Source: Providencia rettgeri (lineage in GTDB: Bacteria > Pseudomonadota > Gammaproteobacteria > Enterobacterales > Enterobacteriaceae). From it: a stretch of DNA of 64,000 nucleotides. Numbering within the stretch: position 1 is the stretch's first letter; each line of letters begins with the position of its first letter. This document shows positions 16,488 through 26,696 of this stretch, piece after piece. The notes under the pieces are model-generated. The model ran no database searches, was not told the DNA's origin, and saw only the letters and a list, made by a program, of their open reading frames with translations. Made by a program: the position numbers and the translations under genes. Location: the NCBI RefSeq assembly GCF_001874625.1, contig NZ_CP017671.1, forward strand, positions 3,348,001 through 3,412,000, read 5' to 3'.

Positions 16488-18515
16488 TTAAAAGGTCACA
16501 TTAACTTTTGCCCAAAAAGTTCTTCCTGGCTCATTAACAGGCTGGTTTGATGAATAACCAAATCCACTGTTACCCGCTAAATTCAAATGCTCGCTATATG
16601 TTTTATCAAATAGATTATCAACCCCTGCACTTAATTTCATATTTTGATTGACAACATACGCTGTATTTAATGAGAAAATAGTGAAACCCGCACTCTGACT
16701 AAAATCTTTTCCAACAACATTACCATCATTAATCGCAACACGGTTTTGACGACTCACAACACGTAATAGACCAATTGTTGTCCAATCCCCTTTTTCCCAT
16801 GACAACCCTAAACGCCCTTCTAATGGGGGCATTTGTGGCAATGCTTTACCATCTGTACGGTTTTCTCCCCATGAATAAGCGAGACTCGCATCTGCTTTCC
16901 ATTCATCATTCAGTTTTTGGGCAATACCGAGCTCCCCGCCCATAATAAGCGCATTTACATTTTCTATCTGGCTCATGCGTGGGTTTGTTGGGCTATAACG
17001 AAACAAAATAAAATCATCCACATGACCAATATATGCAGAAACCCATGCATTTGTATTTTCATGTGCATATTTAGCTCCAATATCTAACTGGGTTGTTTTT
17101 TCAGTTTTCACCTTATCAAATACATTATTGGTACCATCCGGTCCCAATTTAGGTGAAAATAACTCCCAATAATCTGGGAAACGCTCGGTATATCCTACAC
17201 CGGCATACAGCATAACAGGGGTATCAGATAACGAATGTTCATAACGAGCAAAGCCTGCTGGCATTACTGTATTACGCCCAGAAGCCCCTATACCTGTATT
17301 ATTATCAACGATCACACGATCTAACCGTGCTCCACTGACCATTTTGCCTTGTGTGGTTGCATGCCAAGTCAACTCACTAAATACCCCATAGTCTTGGAAT
17401 TGAGCATCCTTTTTCCAACTATTATTCTGATTTTTTCGGTGCTTATTTGTTTGCATATCCGCACCGCTACGTAGCTCATAGTCAGTCCATAACCATGTAC
17501 CCATAACACGCCCACCCATGGTTTCACGGTCAACTCGCATTTTCATTGGCATATTCATCATGCCATGACCGCCATGTCCCATATGCCCCATTCCCCCACC
17601 TGAAGGTGAACGCAAAGAGTAATTATCCATAATATGATCAGCGTAATTGTAATAAACATTCGCTTCAACCTTATCAAGAACATCACCAATATTGCTCTTT
17701 TCAAAGCGCAAACCTAAACTTTCCCGTTTAAATTGAGAACCATCCATCCCTCTTCCAGCATAACGGGCCTCCCCGTCACCTTTCCCTGCGGTTAATTCTA
17801 ATAAAGTATACTCATCTGGCGTCCAACCCACTGCGACATCAGCATTCCATTTATCCCATTTAGAGGGTACTTTATGCCCATTACCATCTTTATAATCATT
17901 AGAACGGGATTTATTACCAATGACTCGAATGTAACCTACTTCATTACCTAAACTGATATCAGCATTACCATCCCAGCGGTTATTTGATGCAGTTAATGCA
18001 CTTGCATTCCCTTTTATACCAGCTTCAGTAAACAAAGGTTTTTCTCGTTCAAAACGGATCGTGCCAGCAGAATTCCCTGGTCCCCATAAAACGGTTTGTG
18101 GACCTTTAATCATATTAAGAACATCGAAGTTTTCTGGCGAAATATAGGATGTTGGAGCATCCATACGGGAAGGACAGGCGCCTAACATTTCACTATCGTT
18201 AGTTAAAATACGTAAACGCGAGCCAAACATCCCGCGAAAAACAGGGTCGCCATTTGTCCCACCATTACGAATTTGCGAAAAACCAGGGATAGTTTTTAGG
18301 TAATCTGAACCATCACTTGCGGGAACTGGCTGCCTTGGGGTTTTAGGCGATGTAGTGATAGTTAATGGAGAATCAACAGGTGCAGTAACAATCATCACTG
18401 AGCTATCTGTAATGAGACTCTGATTAGCCTCATTTTTAGCTGCTGTAGATTCGCTAATAACCGCACTAACCACCAACGCTGCAACGGGGGCAATTTTAAA
18501 AAATTGAGTATTCAT
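16488..18515 (-). CDS. TonB-dependent outer-membrane receptor, copper type (OprC/NosA-like)
   Basis: The 675-residue protein has an N-terminal signal sequence (MNTQFFKIAPVAALVVSAV), a plug domain with GSDYLKTIPGFSQIRNGG, and a beta-barrel ending in the outer-membrane signature WAKVNVTF. A loop at about residues 303-325 is packed with Met, His and Gly (GGGMGHMGHGGHGMMNMP), as in copper-binding proteins. The plug also contains CPSRMDAPTSYI, a conserved Cys-Met element of the copper receptor family. It probably imports or binds copper, with energy from TonB. The partner gene at 18673, 157 bp upstream on the same strand, encodes a DUF2946-like membrane protein often found with these receptors. 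Confidence 0.88.
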   Translation of the reverse strand: MNTQFFKIAPVAALVVSAVISESTAAKNEANQSLITDSSVMIVTAPVDSPLTITTSPKTPRQPVPASDGSDYLKTIPGFSQIRNGGTNGDPVFRGMFGSRLRILTNDSEMLGACPSRMDAPTSYISPENFDVLNMIKGPQTVLWGPGNSAGTIRFEREKPLFTEAGIKGNASALTASNNRWDGNADISLGNEVGYIRVIGNKSRSNDYKDGNGHKVPSKWDKWNADVAVGWTPDEYTLLELTAGKGDGEARYAGRGMDGSQFKRESLGLRFEKSNIGDVLDKVEANVYYNYADHIMDNYSLRSPSGGGMGHMGHGGHGMMNMPMKMRVDRETMGGRVMGTWLWTDYELRSGADMQTNKHRKNQNNSWKKDAQFQDYGVFSELTWHATTQGKMVSGARLDRVIVDNNTGIGASGRNTVMPAGFARYEHSLSDTPVMLYAGVGYTERFPDYWELFSPKLGPDGTNNVFDKVKTEKTTQLDIGAKYAHENTNAWVSAYIGHVDDFILFRYSPTNPRMSQIENVNALIMGGELGIAQKLNDEWKADASLAYSWGENRTDGKALPQMPPLEGRLGLSWEKGDWTTIGLLRVVSRQNRVAINDGNVVGKDFSQSAGFTIFSLNTAYVVNQNMKLSAGVDNLFDKTYSEHLNLAGNSGFGYSSNQPVNEPGRTFWAKVNVTF

Positions 18516-18672
18516 TTGCTACCTATGTATCGATATCAACACTAATATTTCTGCTATTCACCTTTGTGTCTAAAAATTTGCAACAGGAATACCAATCCTG
18601 AAAATAGTATAAATTCAAGATGATGAAAAACCTTCTGTGCAAAAAAACACAAAATAACAGTCTGAAAAATAA

Positions 18673-19143
18673 TTAATTTTTAGATAAGCATAGGAATTGA
18701 GGAGGGGCTCTAGCTAAATGTAATGACCATGGCCTATACAGCCAAAATTGAATACAACGCTCAAAGGGGATAAAAATTGCCAGGGTTGCCAGTTGACGGA
18801 TTACCGCAGCAACAAACAGAATTAGAAATGGGAAATGAATCAATAACTGGCAGTAACCACAGGCTATGTCTTCCATAGGCGACTGACCAACCCCTGTCAT
18901 TAACATATGATTCATGGGTACCGATAGCTCACAATTTTCAGGCATTACTTCCCCCTGATGCTTATGCATCAAAGGCGCAGCCGTCTCACTATGTGCTTCT
19001 GTGCAAGCGGTTGCATGTTCCATTGATTTTGAAACCAAAGGAGCAATAAACAGCATTGCGACAGCAAGTAAAGCAAGATAAGCAGCTAACTGTCTGATAA
19101 AAGGACGCAGGTGCAACGTTTTTCCGTTATTTTCAATACCCAT
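18673..19143 (-). CDS. DUF2946-like membrane protein linked to copper uptake
   Basis: The product (about 156 residues from the ATG at 19143) has hydrophobic segments AYLALLAVAMLFIAP near the N terminus and FPFLILFVAAVI near residue 110. Between them is a Cys/His/Met-bearing stretch (HATACTEAHSE, MHKHQGEVMPENCE, ACGYC). Such small proteins accompany TonB-dependent copper receptors, and DUF2946 is the likely family. The start is unsure: an in-frame ATG at 19200 and a TTG at 19221 lie upstream, but none of the starts has a clear ribosome site. It may assist metal loading in the periplasm; no biochemical role is established by the sequence. Confidence 0.65.
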   Translation of the reverse strand: MGIENNGKTLHLRPFIRQLAAYLALLAVAMLFIAPLVSKSMEHATACTEAHSETAAPLMHKHQGEVMPENCELSVPMNHMLMTGVGQSPMEDIACGYCQLLIHFPFLILFVAAVIRQLATLAIFIPFERCIQFWLYRPWSLHLARAPPQFLCLSKN

Positions 19144-19510
19144 TTTTATAGGGCGAAAGTGTATCTTATTTGGATGCCTAATGTTATTGATTTTCACCAT
19201 TAATGTTAAATCGCACGACAATTTTGTACTATTTGTACAGTGAAAGGAGGCTTTTCGCTTTTATACAACTGTTTGTTTTAGGATTTACCTATCCTATTGG
19301 CATCATTTGTTGGATGAATATTATTTGAAAGCGGTAAATGAAAACTAGCAGATAGAAAAGACATGATTGCAATCATAAAATAATAAGTAAAAATATAAAT
19401 AAGTTACCTTTAATATAATTAAAAGCTAAAACCATATTAAAATAATGATTATTAGCTTTCTTTAATAAGCAACTGAAATTAGAAAAAACTGAAGTGAACG
19501 ATAAGAAATG

Positions 19511-19542
19511 AATGTTATACAGACTTTCGCCTGTATAACATT
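19511..19542 (-). terminator. Terminator at the end of the ccm operon
   Basis: AATGTTATACAG and CTGTATAACATT form a perfect 12-bp stem with an 8-nt loop. It begins 14 bp after the ccmH stop codon on the minus strand. The T-rich tail is weak. The remainder of 19222-19510 is AT-rich and should hold the promoter of the gene at 18673. Confidence 0.7.
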
Positions 19543-19555
19543 ATCAAGAAGGATA

Positions 19556-20626
19556 TTACTTACCTGTCGGCGTCCCTTTCTTTTCATGTACCATCATCAA
19601 AGCCTGCTCAACACTGCGCTCGATAATCGGCCGACGCTGATCATTTTCAGGTAATAATTTTAACATCATTTGCCAAGCTGAAATTGCCTCTGCATAGCGC
19701 TCTTGTTCAAATGCATTGAAAGCAAAAATGCTCAGCGCTTTCACATTCGTGCGATCTTTAGCAATTAATTTTTTGAGCAATTCAGCACCTTGGCGGTTAT
19801 CTTCAGGGTCAGACGAGCGAGTAAGAACCTCGGCATACCCTATAATGACGTTTTCATCTTTAGGCGCAAGACGATAAGCTCTGCCATAAGCATCTGTCGC
19901 CATGGTCGCATTATTGAGTACCATGCCAATTCGCCCTAACATCACCCATGCCTCGATATTTTGAGGGTCTTCTTGTAAACGTGTCCGTAAGCCTAAAGCT
20001 AAGTGTTCCATTTCCGCATTGTTCAACGGGGGCTCAGAAGGGTCTAATGCTCTATCTAGTAAAGCTGGGGCTTGTTGGTAAGCATTATTCCAATCCGTGA
20101 CTTTAGCGTAACTACCCACTTGATAATAGGCGCCGCCAGCTACACCTAAAGCAATCACTAACCCTGGAAGGTAAACCCAATTACTGGCACGGGAGGCTTC
20201 TGGTAATACGCCATCATTACCCTGTTCCACCTGCTTGATGCGCACCCGTTTTCTCGAACGGGCAAAAATAATCCATCCCCCCAATGCGATGGCGGCAAAA
20301 GGTAAGCCCCATAACATCATGGTGAGTGGCGTTAATGGCGGGTTATAAGTCACAAAATAACCATAGCGGGCAACCATGTAATCAACAATCTCGTCCCGGC
20401 TTTTACCTTCTTTCATCAACTCATACACTTTTTGACGTAAGTCCAGCGCAATCATTGAGTTAGAGTCCGCAATACTGTTATTTTGGCACTTTGGACACCG
20501 TAATTCTTCCGTTAACTTGCGAAATTGTTGTTCCTGCTGTTCGCTATCAAAAGTAAACACTTCAGTAGCCGCATATGTGACTGTTGAGCTGAGTACTAAC
20601 ATGAATAAACCGAGTAAATACCTCAT
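19556..20626 (-). CDS. ccmH: Cytochrome c maturation protein CcmH
   Basis: The 356-residue protein matches the long enterobacterial CcmH (about 350). A signal sequence is followed by the thiol motif LRCPKCQNNSIADS (near residues 42-55), a first membrane segment, a second one around residue 160, and a C-terminal TPR region of the CcmI type. CcmH reduces or holds the apocytochrome CxxCH thiols for heme ligation with CcmF. It is the last gene of the ccm run, overlapping ccmG by four bases, and a terminator follows. It is paralogous to the fused nrfF-nrfG product at 36989-38029. Confidence 0.94.
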   Translation of the reverse strand: MRYLLGLFMLVLSSTVTYAATEVFTFDSEQQEQQFRKLTEELRCPKCQNNSIADSNSMIALDLRQKVYELMKEGKSRDEIVDYMVARYGYFVTYNPPLTPLTMMLWGLPFAAIALGGWIIFARSRKRVRIKQVEQGNDGVLPEASRASNWVYLPGLVIALGVAGGAYYQVGSYAKVTDWNNAYQQAPALLDRALDPSEPPLNNAEMEHLALGLRTRLQEDPQNIEAWVMLGRIGMVLNNATMATDAYGRAYRLAPKDENVIIGYAEVLTRSSDPEDNRQGAELLKKLIAKDRTNVKALSIFAFNAFEQERYAEAISAWQMMLKLLPENDQRRPIIERSVEQALMMVHEKKGTPTGK

Positions 20627-21180
20627 TGGTTCGCCTCCTGATTATAGCGTTCCCAAAGGGGTTTAAACTCTTTTTCCCAAACACGTTCGTCCATTGCCCC
20701 TGCATGGCGATAGCGGATCACACCATTGCCATCGATTAAAAAGGTTTCTGGTGCGCCATAGACACCGAGATCAAGGCCCAACATCCCCTCCCCATCAAAT
20801 AAACTCAGTGCATAAGGGTTACCAAGCTCTCGCAGCCACACAATCGCTTTATCACGCTTATCTTTATAGTTTAGCCCCACAACCCGTACACCTTGTGCAG
20901 ACAGTTTATTGAGATACTGATGTTCTGCACGACAAGTCGGGCACCATGTCGCCCATACATTAAGTAAAATCGGTTGCCCCTGTGTTAATACATCAGATTC
21001 ATAATGTTTCCCGGGGTTTTCTAATGATTCGAGCCTAAATACAGGAACAGGTTTACCAATTAGAGCAGATTCAAGTAAACGAGGATCATCCCCCTCCGCA
21101 TTACGCATTAGCTGCCATAATAAGACGGCGGCTATCCCTGCAAAGATAATAAAAGGGATTAAAAAGACTTTGCGATTCAT
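20623..21180 (-). CDS. ccmG: Thiol:disulfide interchange protein CcmG (DsbE)
   Basis: The 185-residue protein has an N-terminal membrane anchor (residues 5-25) and a periplasmic thioredoxin fold with the active site WATWCPTCRAEH. It keeps apocytochrome c thiols reduced for heme attachment, using electrons from a DsbD/CcdA-type protein. The length agrees with E. coli CcmG (185). It overlaps both ccmF and ccmH by ATGA-type four-base overlaps, which points to translational coupling. Confidence 0.95.
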   Translation of the reverse strand: MNRKVFLIPFIIFAGIAAVLLWQLMRNAEGDDPRLLESALIGKPVPVFRLESLENPGKHYESDVLTQGQPILLNVWATWCPTCRAEHQYLNKLSAQGVRVVGLNYKDKRDKAIVWLRELGNPYALSLFDGEGMLGLDLGVYGAPETFLIDGNGVIRYRHAGAMDERVWEKEFKPLWERYNQEANQ

Positions 21181-23108
21181 GCCGTTTCCCTCTGTAATTT
21201 ACGACGACGGTAGCGTGGGTCAAACATGCAAAACAACGCACCAACTGCCATCAATACACCACCTGACCAAATCCAGCGTACAAAGGGTTTATAATACAAG
21301 CGCATGCTCCATGTACTTTTTGATATTTCTTCACCCAAAGCTGCGTATAAATCACGGGTAAAACCACCATCAATAGCCGCTTCTGTCATTACAGCACGAC
21401 TAACGTTATAAAAACGTTTTTCAGGCATCAAAATACTAACCACTTTGCCTTTTTCTGTTACAGAGATGCTACCTATAACGCCTTGATAATTAGGACCATC
21501 GGCTTCTCTGACGCCATTAAACGTAAAGGTGTAAGCCCGAATATTAATGCTATCCCCTGGCTTCATTTTGACATCACGCTCAACACTGTAGTTTTGGCTG
21601 AAGGCTATCCCAACTATCGTGACGGCTAAGCCTAAATGCGCCAAAACCATGCCCCAATAACTCGGCGTTAGTTTGATTTTTTTGCTTATACGAACTTTCA
21701 TTTCAGCAAAAGCTAAAATTGCAATCCAGCACGCCATCATCAAGCCAACAACGGTTAACGCCTCAATACGATCTTCCATTAATAGCGGTAAAACAAATGA
21801 CAACACTAATGTCATTATCGTTGCAATAATAAGCATTTTTTTGATAGCAGCAGGGCGATCTCGCCCCCAGCGTACTAACGGCCCAATCCCCAATAGCAAG
21901 GCAAACGGCACCATCAAGGCGATAAACATAGTATTAAAGAACGGCTCACCAATCGAAATCGTCCCCAAACCAATTTGTTTATGCACTAAAGGTAATAATG
22001 TCCCTAATAAAACAACCAACATTGCTGCCGTTAAAATAACGTTATTCCCTAATAGCATGGACTCACGTGACCACAATGCGTTGTTGACCCTTGAACGAAC
22101 CTTATGCCCCCTTAATGCGAACACTAATAAAGAGCCACCGACCACCAGTACCATGAAGGCAAGGATAAATAGTCCTCGGGATGGGTCTGAGGCAAAGGCG
22201 TGTACAGAAACTAGAACCCCAGAACGCACTAAAAATGTGCCAAGCAAGCACAAGGAAAAAGCAAAAATCGACAATAATAATGACCATGCTTTAAATGTGG
22301 CTCGCTGCTCAGTGACAGATAATGAGTGGATCAGAGCTGTCCCCACTAGCCATGGCATGAATGAGGCATTCTCAACTGGGTCCCAGAACCACCAGCCGCC
22401 CCAACCTAATTCATAGTAGGCCCAAGCCGAACCAAGCATAATGCCAAGGGTTAAAAAGAACCATGCCGCCATCGTCCATGGGCGTGCAAAGCGAGTGAAA
22501 GAGCTATCTAAACGCCCGCTAAGCAATGCCGCAATGGCAAAGGCAAATGCCACAGAGAAACCAACATACCCCATATACAACAATGGAGGGTGAAAAATTA
22601 GCCCAGGGTCTTGTAATAACGGGTTGAGGTCTCGCCCTTCAATCGGGAAAGCCGGCAACGTACGTGAAAATGGGTTTGAGGTGAAGATAATAAATAACAA
22701 AAAGCCAACACTGACCATCCCCATTACCGCGAGTACTCTAGCCACAATATCAAGTGGCATACGATAACTTCCTATTGCTACGGCAAAAGTCCAACCGCTC
22801 ATCAACAATACCCATAGCAATAAAGAACCTTCATGAGCCCCCCATGTTGCGGCTATGCGGTACCAAATGGGTAGTTGTGTGTTGGAATTATTAGCAACAT
22901 AAGTCACAGAGAAGTCGTTAACAATAAAGGCATTGACTAATACTAAAAATGCCCCTGTGACACATAAGAAAAGTAACCATGCTAATGGACGAGATGATGA
23001 CATTAAGCGTGCGTCATTACGTGCCACTCCCCATAAAGGGTAAAACGACAGTAAAACCGCAATACCTAATGCTAAGCAAAGCAGAATGCTACCAATTTCA
23101 GGGATCAT
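21177..23108 (-). CDS. ccmF: Heme lyase subunit CcmF
   Basis: The 643-residue polytopic membrane protein carries the tryptophan-rich heme-handling motif [18 protein letters not shown] and many hydrophobic helices, and is close in length to E. coli CcmF (647). It receives heme from holo-CcmE and ligates it to apocytochromes together with CcmH. It overlaps ccmE and ccmG by four bases each. A paralogue, the nrfE product at 35122-36996, serves the nitrite reductase cluster. Confidence 0.96.
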   Translation of the reverse strand: MIPEIGSILLCLALGIAVLLSFYPLWGVARNDARLMSSSRPLAWLLFLCVTGAFLVLVNAFIVNDFSVTYVANNSNTQLPIWYRIAATWGAHEGSLLLWVLLMSGWTFAVAIGSYRMPLDIVARVLAVMGMVSVGFLLFIIFTSNPFSRTLPAFPIEGRDLNPLLQDPGLIFHPPLLYMGYVGFSVAFAFAIAALLSGRLDSSFTRFARPWTMAAWFFLTLGIMLGSAWAYYELGWGGWWFWDPVENASFMPWLVGTALIHSLSVTEQRATFKAWSLLLSIFAFSLCLLGTFLVRSGVLVSVHAFASDPSRGLFILAFMVLVVGGSLLVFALRGHKVRSRVNNALWSRESMLLGNNVILTAAMLVVLLGTLLPLVHKQIGLGTISIGEPFFNTMFIALMVPFALLLGIGPLVRWGRDRPAAIKKMLIIATIMTLVLSFVLPLLMEDRIEALTVVGLMMACWIAILAFAEMKVRISKKIKLTPSYWGMVLAHLGLAVTIVGIAFSQNYSVERDVKMKPGDSINIRAYTFTFNGVREADGPNYQGVIGSISVTEKGKVVSILMPEKRFYNVSRAVMTEAAIDGGFTRDLYAALGEEISKSTWSMRLYYKPFVRWIWSGGVLMAVGALFCMFDPRYRRRKLQRETA

Positions 23109-23593
23109 GATGCATTGTCCTTATAGGCAGCTGCTGGCCTGCGGTGATTTTCTTGCATCGCTTTTTCAACTTCTGGTGGAGTGTAGTTTTCATCGTGTTT
23201 CGCCAAGACTTCTTTGGCTAAAACATGGTTGTTCGCTTGTAATTCGCCTTGAACAACAACCCCCTGCCCTTCTTTAAATAAATCGGGCAAAATACCGTCA
23301 TAGCTCACATCTACCTCACCTTCAGCATCATAAACCGTAAAGGTGATTTTTAATGAGTTTGGGTTTGAGTCATCGCGTACAACACTGCCTGGCATTACCA
23401 TTCCACCCACACGTAAACGCTGCCCAACCTCTGGAATTTGATGGGTTTCCCGTTTACCATAAATAATTTCACCGGGTGTATAGAAGAGGTCAATACTGGA
23501 GCGTAGCGCATATAGGATCAACGCCAATGTTAAACCGACACCGACAAGTATGGAACAAATTAACCAAAGCCGGTTACGACGACGAATATTCAC
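23105..23593 (-). CDS. ccmE: Periplasmic heme chaperone CcmE
   Basis: The 162-residue protein has one N-terminal membrane anchor ([21 protein letters not shown]) and an OB-fold. The heme-binding histidine lies in [12 protein letters not shown] near the C terminus, equivalent to His130 of E. coli. It binds heme covalently and delivers it to CcmF. Release of holo-CcmE from CcmC normally needs the CcmAB ATPase, whose genes are not beside this operon. Four-base overlaps connect it with ccmD and ccmF. Confidence 0.95.
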   Translation of the reverse strand: MNIRRRNRLWLICSILVGVGLTLALILYALRSSIDLFYTPGEIIYGKRETHQIPEVGQRLRVGGMVMPGSVVRDDSNPNSLKITFTVYDAEGEVDVSYDGILPDLFKEGQGVVVQGELQANNHVLAKEVLAKHDENYTPPEVEKAMQENHRRPAAAYKDNAS

Positions 23594-23802
23594 ATCCCCT
23601 CCCTACGCGCTCTTGCCGCTTTTTGCCTTACTTCACGAGCTTGCTGTTTAAGAATTGCGTTTATAATCATTTTTCTTTGAAAAAATGTATGCAAACAGAG
23701 TAACAGAATCGGTATTAAGGTTAGCGCAACAGCCAGCCATACATAAAAACCATAGCCCCCCATCGCAAAAAAATCACTCCAAGATGCAAATGCGGATGTC
23801 AT
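23590..23802 (-). CDS. ccmD: Heme exporter subunit CcmD
   Basis: The 70-residue protein has one membrane span ([21 protein letters not shown]) preceded by FFAMGGYG, a typical CcmD N-terminal motif, and a basic tail. CcmD stabilises the CcmC-CcmE complex. It lies between ccmC and ccmE with four-base overlaps on both sides. Confidence 0.92.
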   Translation of the reverse strand: MTSAFASWSDFFAMGGYGFYVWLAVALTLIPILLLCLHTFFQRKMIINAILKQQAREVRQKAARARREGM

Positions 23803-24539
23803 GACTTGCGGCCTCCCTTATTAACTATGTCTAATACCCATGGGCGATTGCGTTCTAGAATCAATAATTGATTACGTAAACGAATTAATGTCAAAGAAAT
23901 AAATAAAAATAAGTAACCCAAGATAGCTAAACGGAGTGGTGTGCGCATTGCAGGGTTAATACTTTCTTGCATACGAGTAGAAGGCTGATGCAGCGTTTGC
24001 CACCATTCAACAGAGTAATGAATGATAGGTAAATTTATCACCCCGATTAACACTAAAATAGCCGCTGCTTTGCCCGCCATACGACGATCATCAAACGCAT
24101 GCCATAAAGCAATAATCCCCACATATAGAAAAAGTAAAATCAGCTCTGAGGTTAAACGTGCATCCCATACCCACCACGCGCCCCACATTGGTTTACCCCA
24201 TGTTGCACCTGTCACTAATGCAATAAACGTAAACACTGCTCCTATGGGAGCCATTGCTGCTATGGCCAATTCCGACACTTTCATTTGCCAAACTAAACCC
24301 ACAAAGGCCGTGATCGCCATGGCTGCGTAAATCCCCATTGACCACATTGCAGCTGGAACATGGATATACATAATGCGATAACTTTCACTTTGAACTTTAT
24401 CTGTTGGTGCGAAACCAAAACCCCAAATCCAACCGACAGCTAAACAGACTACACTCAATATAATAAACCACGGTACTAGACGGCCGCATAACCGGTAAAG
24501 GTTGACTGGAATGGCAAGTTGATGAAGCTTTTTCCACAT
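23799..24539 (-). CDS. ccmC: Heme-loading membrane protein CcmC
   Basis: The 246-residue protein has six predicted membrane segments and the heme-handling motif WGKPMWGAWWVWDARLTSE, with flanking histidines in YIHVPAAMW and IHYSVEWW. It attaches heme to CcmE in the periplasm. The length matches E. coli CcmC (245). It is the first gene of the ccm run, which starts about 200 bp downstream of napC. In E. coli ccmA and ccmB occupy that position, but they are not here. Confidence 0.95.
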   Translation of the reverse strand: MWKKLHQLAIPVNLYRLCGRLVPWFIILSVVCLAVGWIWGFGFAPTDKVQSESYRIMYIHVPAAMWSMGIYAAMAITAFVGLVWQMKVSELAIAAMAPIGAVFTFIALVTGATWGKPMWGAWWVWDARLTSELILLFLYVGIIALWHAFDDRRMAGKAAAILVLIGVINLPIIHYSVEWWQTLHQPSTRMQESINPAMRTPLRLAILGYLFLFISLTLIRLRNQLLILERNRPWVLDIVNKGGRKS

Positions 24540-24645
24540 AGTTTAGTTACCTTGATTTTTTATATTGTTAGTAAATTCTGCATAACAGCACATCATACAA
24601 TACACGTTAAAAAAGCAAATATATTGATTTAACACAAATATAACT

Positions 24646-24679
24646 TAGGCTGATCATACTCAGATGTATAACCAGCCTA
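24646..24679 (-). terminator. Stem-loop between napC and ccmC
   Basis: On the minus strand TAGGCTGGTTATAC can pair with GTATGATCAGCCTA over 14 bp, with two G-U pairs and a 6-nt loop. It lies where ccmAB would be in E. coli. It lacks a long T tail, so it may be a leaky terminator or an RNA-processing site that sets the ratio of nap to ccm expression. Confidence 0.6.
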
Positions 24680-24738
24680 TTTGTTAACCATTGTTTACAA
24701 ATCATAGTTATAAGCAATGGTAAAACGACTCTCTAAGG

Positions 24739-25377
24739 TTAGAAGCCCGGTTCAACTTCACGCATATCCGGTAATTTATGTGCGATCCCTTTATGGCAAT
24801 CAATACAGGTTTTACCTTCAGTTAAAGCTTGGTCATGCATTTTTGCCGCGACCCCTTTTTGCGCAGTAAAATCCATATACTCAAAGTTGTGACAGTTACG
24901 ACATTCCTGAGAGTCATTATTTTTCATCCGGCGCCATTCGCTTTGTGCCATTGCCAAACGGTGGTCTTCAAATTTTTGTGGTGTATCAATAATGCCAAAA
25001 ATCTTACCGTATAATTCTTTACTGGCTTGAATTTTGCGTACCATTTTGGGGCCAAATTCATGGGGTACGTGGCAGTCTGGACAAGTCGCCCTCACACCAC
25101 TACGGTTCGTATAGTGAATGGTATCCATATATTCTTCATAGACATTTTCACGCATCTCATGGCAACTAATACAAAACTCTTCTGTATTCGCCATTTCCAT
25201 CCCCGTATTAAAGCCCCCCCAGAAAATCACGCCACCCACAAAACCGATCAGCAATAAGGTGCCTAACGCTAAGCGACTTGGTCTACGCCACCAACGCCAT
25301 ATTCGTCCAATTAAGCCAAAGAGCCCTTTACGCGGCTGTTTTTCGCCATTGACCTGCTTATCATTGTTATTTGCCAT
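24739..25377 (-). CDS. napC: Tetraheme cytochrome c NapC
   Basis: The 212-residue protein is a membrane-anchored tetraheme quinol dehydrogenase of the NapC/NirT family. It has one N-terminal span ([20 protein letters not shown]) and four heme motifs, CISCH, CPDCH, CRNCH and CIDCH. It passes electrons from quinol to the NapAB complex in the periplasm. It is the last nap gene, 9 bp after napB, and is followed by the stem-loop at 24646. The length is slightly above E. coli NapC (200), mostly in the N-terminal cytoplasmic tail. Confidence 0.95.
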   Translation of the reverse strand: MANNNDKQVNGEKQPRKGLFGLIGRIWRWWRRPSRLALGTLLLIGFVGGVIFWGGFNTGMEMANTEEFCISCHEMRENVYEEYMDTIHYTNRSGVRATCPDCHVPHEFGPKMVRKIQASKELYGKIFGIIDTPQKFEDHRLAMAQSEWRRMKNNDSQECRNCHNFEYMDFTAQKGVAAKMHDQALTEGKTCIDCHKGIAHKLPDMREVEPGF

Positions 25378-25386
25378 GTCTCCCCC

Positions 25387-25836
25387 TTATTTCCCAAAGC
25401 CTTTGGATGGGGTAAATGTGTTATCAATGATAGGTGCCGTATCTGACTGCGGCACATGGCACTGTAAACAAAAATAGCGATTTGGTGCGACTTCACCAAG
25501 CACTTTACCTGTTGCATCCATAAAGTGTGTTGGACTCACTCTTGGCGCACCTGTTGTCCGGTAATTCTCAACACCATGGCACTGTAAACAGCGGTTAGTA
25601 TTCGTCGTAATTTGGTAACCTTCAACGCTATGTGGGATCATCGGCGGTTGGTTCACATAGTTTAGCGCCATTCTTTCCTGTTCTTTCGGAATATGAATGC
25701 TTCCCTCTGTCGTACCAGACACTTCCGGTGATTGAGACAAATCGACACCATTAGCAGCCCAAACAAGACTACTAACAACAAGGGCCATACCTGCAATTGC
25801 GCGGCTTAGCGTCTTTTTCAGGACAGGATTTTTCAT
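25387..25836 (-). CDS. napB: Diheme cytochrome c subunit NapB of periplasmic nitrate reductase
   Basis: The 149-residue exported protein has a signal sequence (AIAGMALVVSSLVWA) and two heme motifs, CLQCH near residues 78 and 125. It transfers electrons from NapC to NapA. Its length equals the usual enterobacterial NapB. The start codon overlaps the napH stop in ATGA form. Confidence 0.95.
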   Translation of the reverse strand: MKNPVLKKTLSRAIAGMALVVSSLVWAANGVDLSQSPEVSGTTEGSIHIPKEQERMALNYVNQPPMIPHSVEGYQITTNTNRCLQCHGVENYRTTGAPRVSPTHFMDATGKVLGEVAPNRYFCLQCHVPQSDTAPIIDNTFTPSKGFGK

Positions 25837-26696
25837 GATTTAGCTCCCGAGCTCCATCGTAGTGTTATTTTAAAAACATCCTCAGAACAGACATCAATAC
25901 AACGACCGCAAGTAATGCAGTCTTTATCTGTAATCTGCGCTGGGGCTTGCTTATCTAAGACCGGGGCACGCAGTACTTGCGGCTCCGGACAAATGTGGAA
26001 ACAATCCATACAGCGGCTACAATTTTGTTTATTTTCCGCTGTAACAACTAATGCGCCTTTACAACCCGCGATGCCATACAGGGCACCCAGAGGGCAAAGG
26101 TGACCACACCATCCATGTTCCACAACCAATAAATCGAATAAAAACAGTGCAACGAGGACTAATGCACCGCTACCAAAACCAAAAATTAAACTGCGCCCCA
26201 TTAATGAAACTGGATTTAACCATTCCCAAAGAAGAGTCCCTGTCACCGCTGAACCAATGAGGATCACTCCGAGCAATACATAGCGGATATAACGCGGTAT
26301 TGTTGCGGACTGGCTTAACTCAAACTTACGGCGCAACCAAGCTGCCGCATCCGCGATCGGATTCACAGGACAGACCCAACTACAGAAAATACGCTTACCT
26401 AATAGTGCATATACCCCGAACACAATAACTGCACCTACCAGTGCCGAAATACCGGGTAAATATCCACTTGCTAAGCTTTCTAAGGTAATGAGTGGGTCAG
26501 TCAAAGGCACAGTATCTAGCAATAAGCTGCTACTGTAGTTCCCATGTAAAACCCAAACACCGAACCATGGCCCACTGAGAAACATAGCGAGCACAAGCAA
26601 TTGGCTCACACGTCGAAATACCAACCACTTATGGCTATGCCACCAGCCCTTTTTAGCCTGAGCTTCACGTCCGGCATCACGCTTACGATTTGCCAT
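25833..26696 (-). CDS. napH: Quinol dehydrogenase membrane component NapH
   Basis: The protein is an inner-membrane iron-sulfur protein with four hydrophobic segments. It has CSWVCPVNP and CGHLCPLGA motifs in cytoplasmic loops and two C-terminal [4Fe-4S] motifs ([14 protein letters not shown] and [14 protein letters not shown]). NapH works with NapG in ubiquinol oxidation for nitrate reduction. I chose the ATG at 26696, which has GGAGG seven bases upstream and gives 287 residues, the E. coli length. A longer frame upstream to 26717 is unlikely. The start lies inside the end of napG. Confidence 0.94.
   Translation of the reverse strand: MANRKRDAGREAQAKKGWWHSHKWLVFRRVSQLLVLAMFLSGPWFGVWVLHGNYSSSLLLDTVPLTDPLITLESLASGYLPGISALVGAVIVFGVYALLGKRIFCSWVCPVNPIADAAAWLRRKFELSQSATIPRYIRYVLLGVILIGSAVTGTLLWEWLNPVSLMGRSLIFGFGSGALVLVALFLFDLLVVEHGWCGHLCPLGALYGIAGCKGALVVTAENKQNCSRCMDCFHICPEPQVLRAPVLDKQAPAQITDKDCITCGRCIDVCSEDVFKITLRWSSGAKS

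Noticed and set aside
19200-19221. Longer DUF2946-like protein from upstream ATG or TTG
   Set aside because: No ribosome site is seen, and the added residues are basic and polar in front of an otherwise normal membrane segment.
21673-22416. Long open frame on the plus strand inside ccmF
   Set aside because: It is the antisense shadow of a membrane protein gene. The ccmF frame carries all family motifs.
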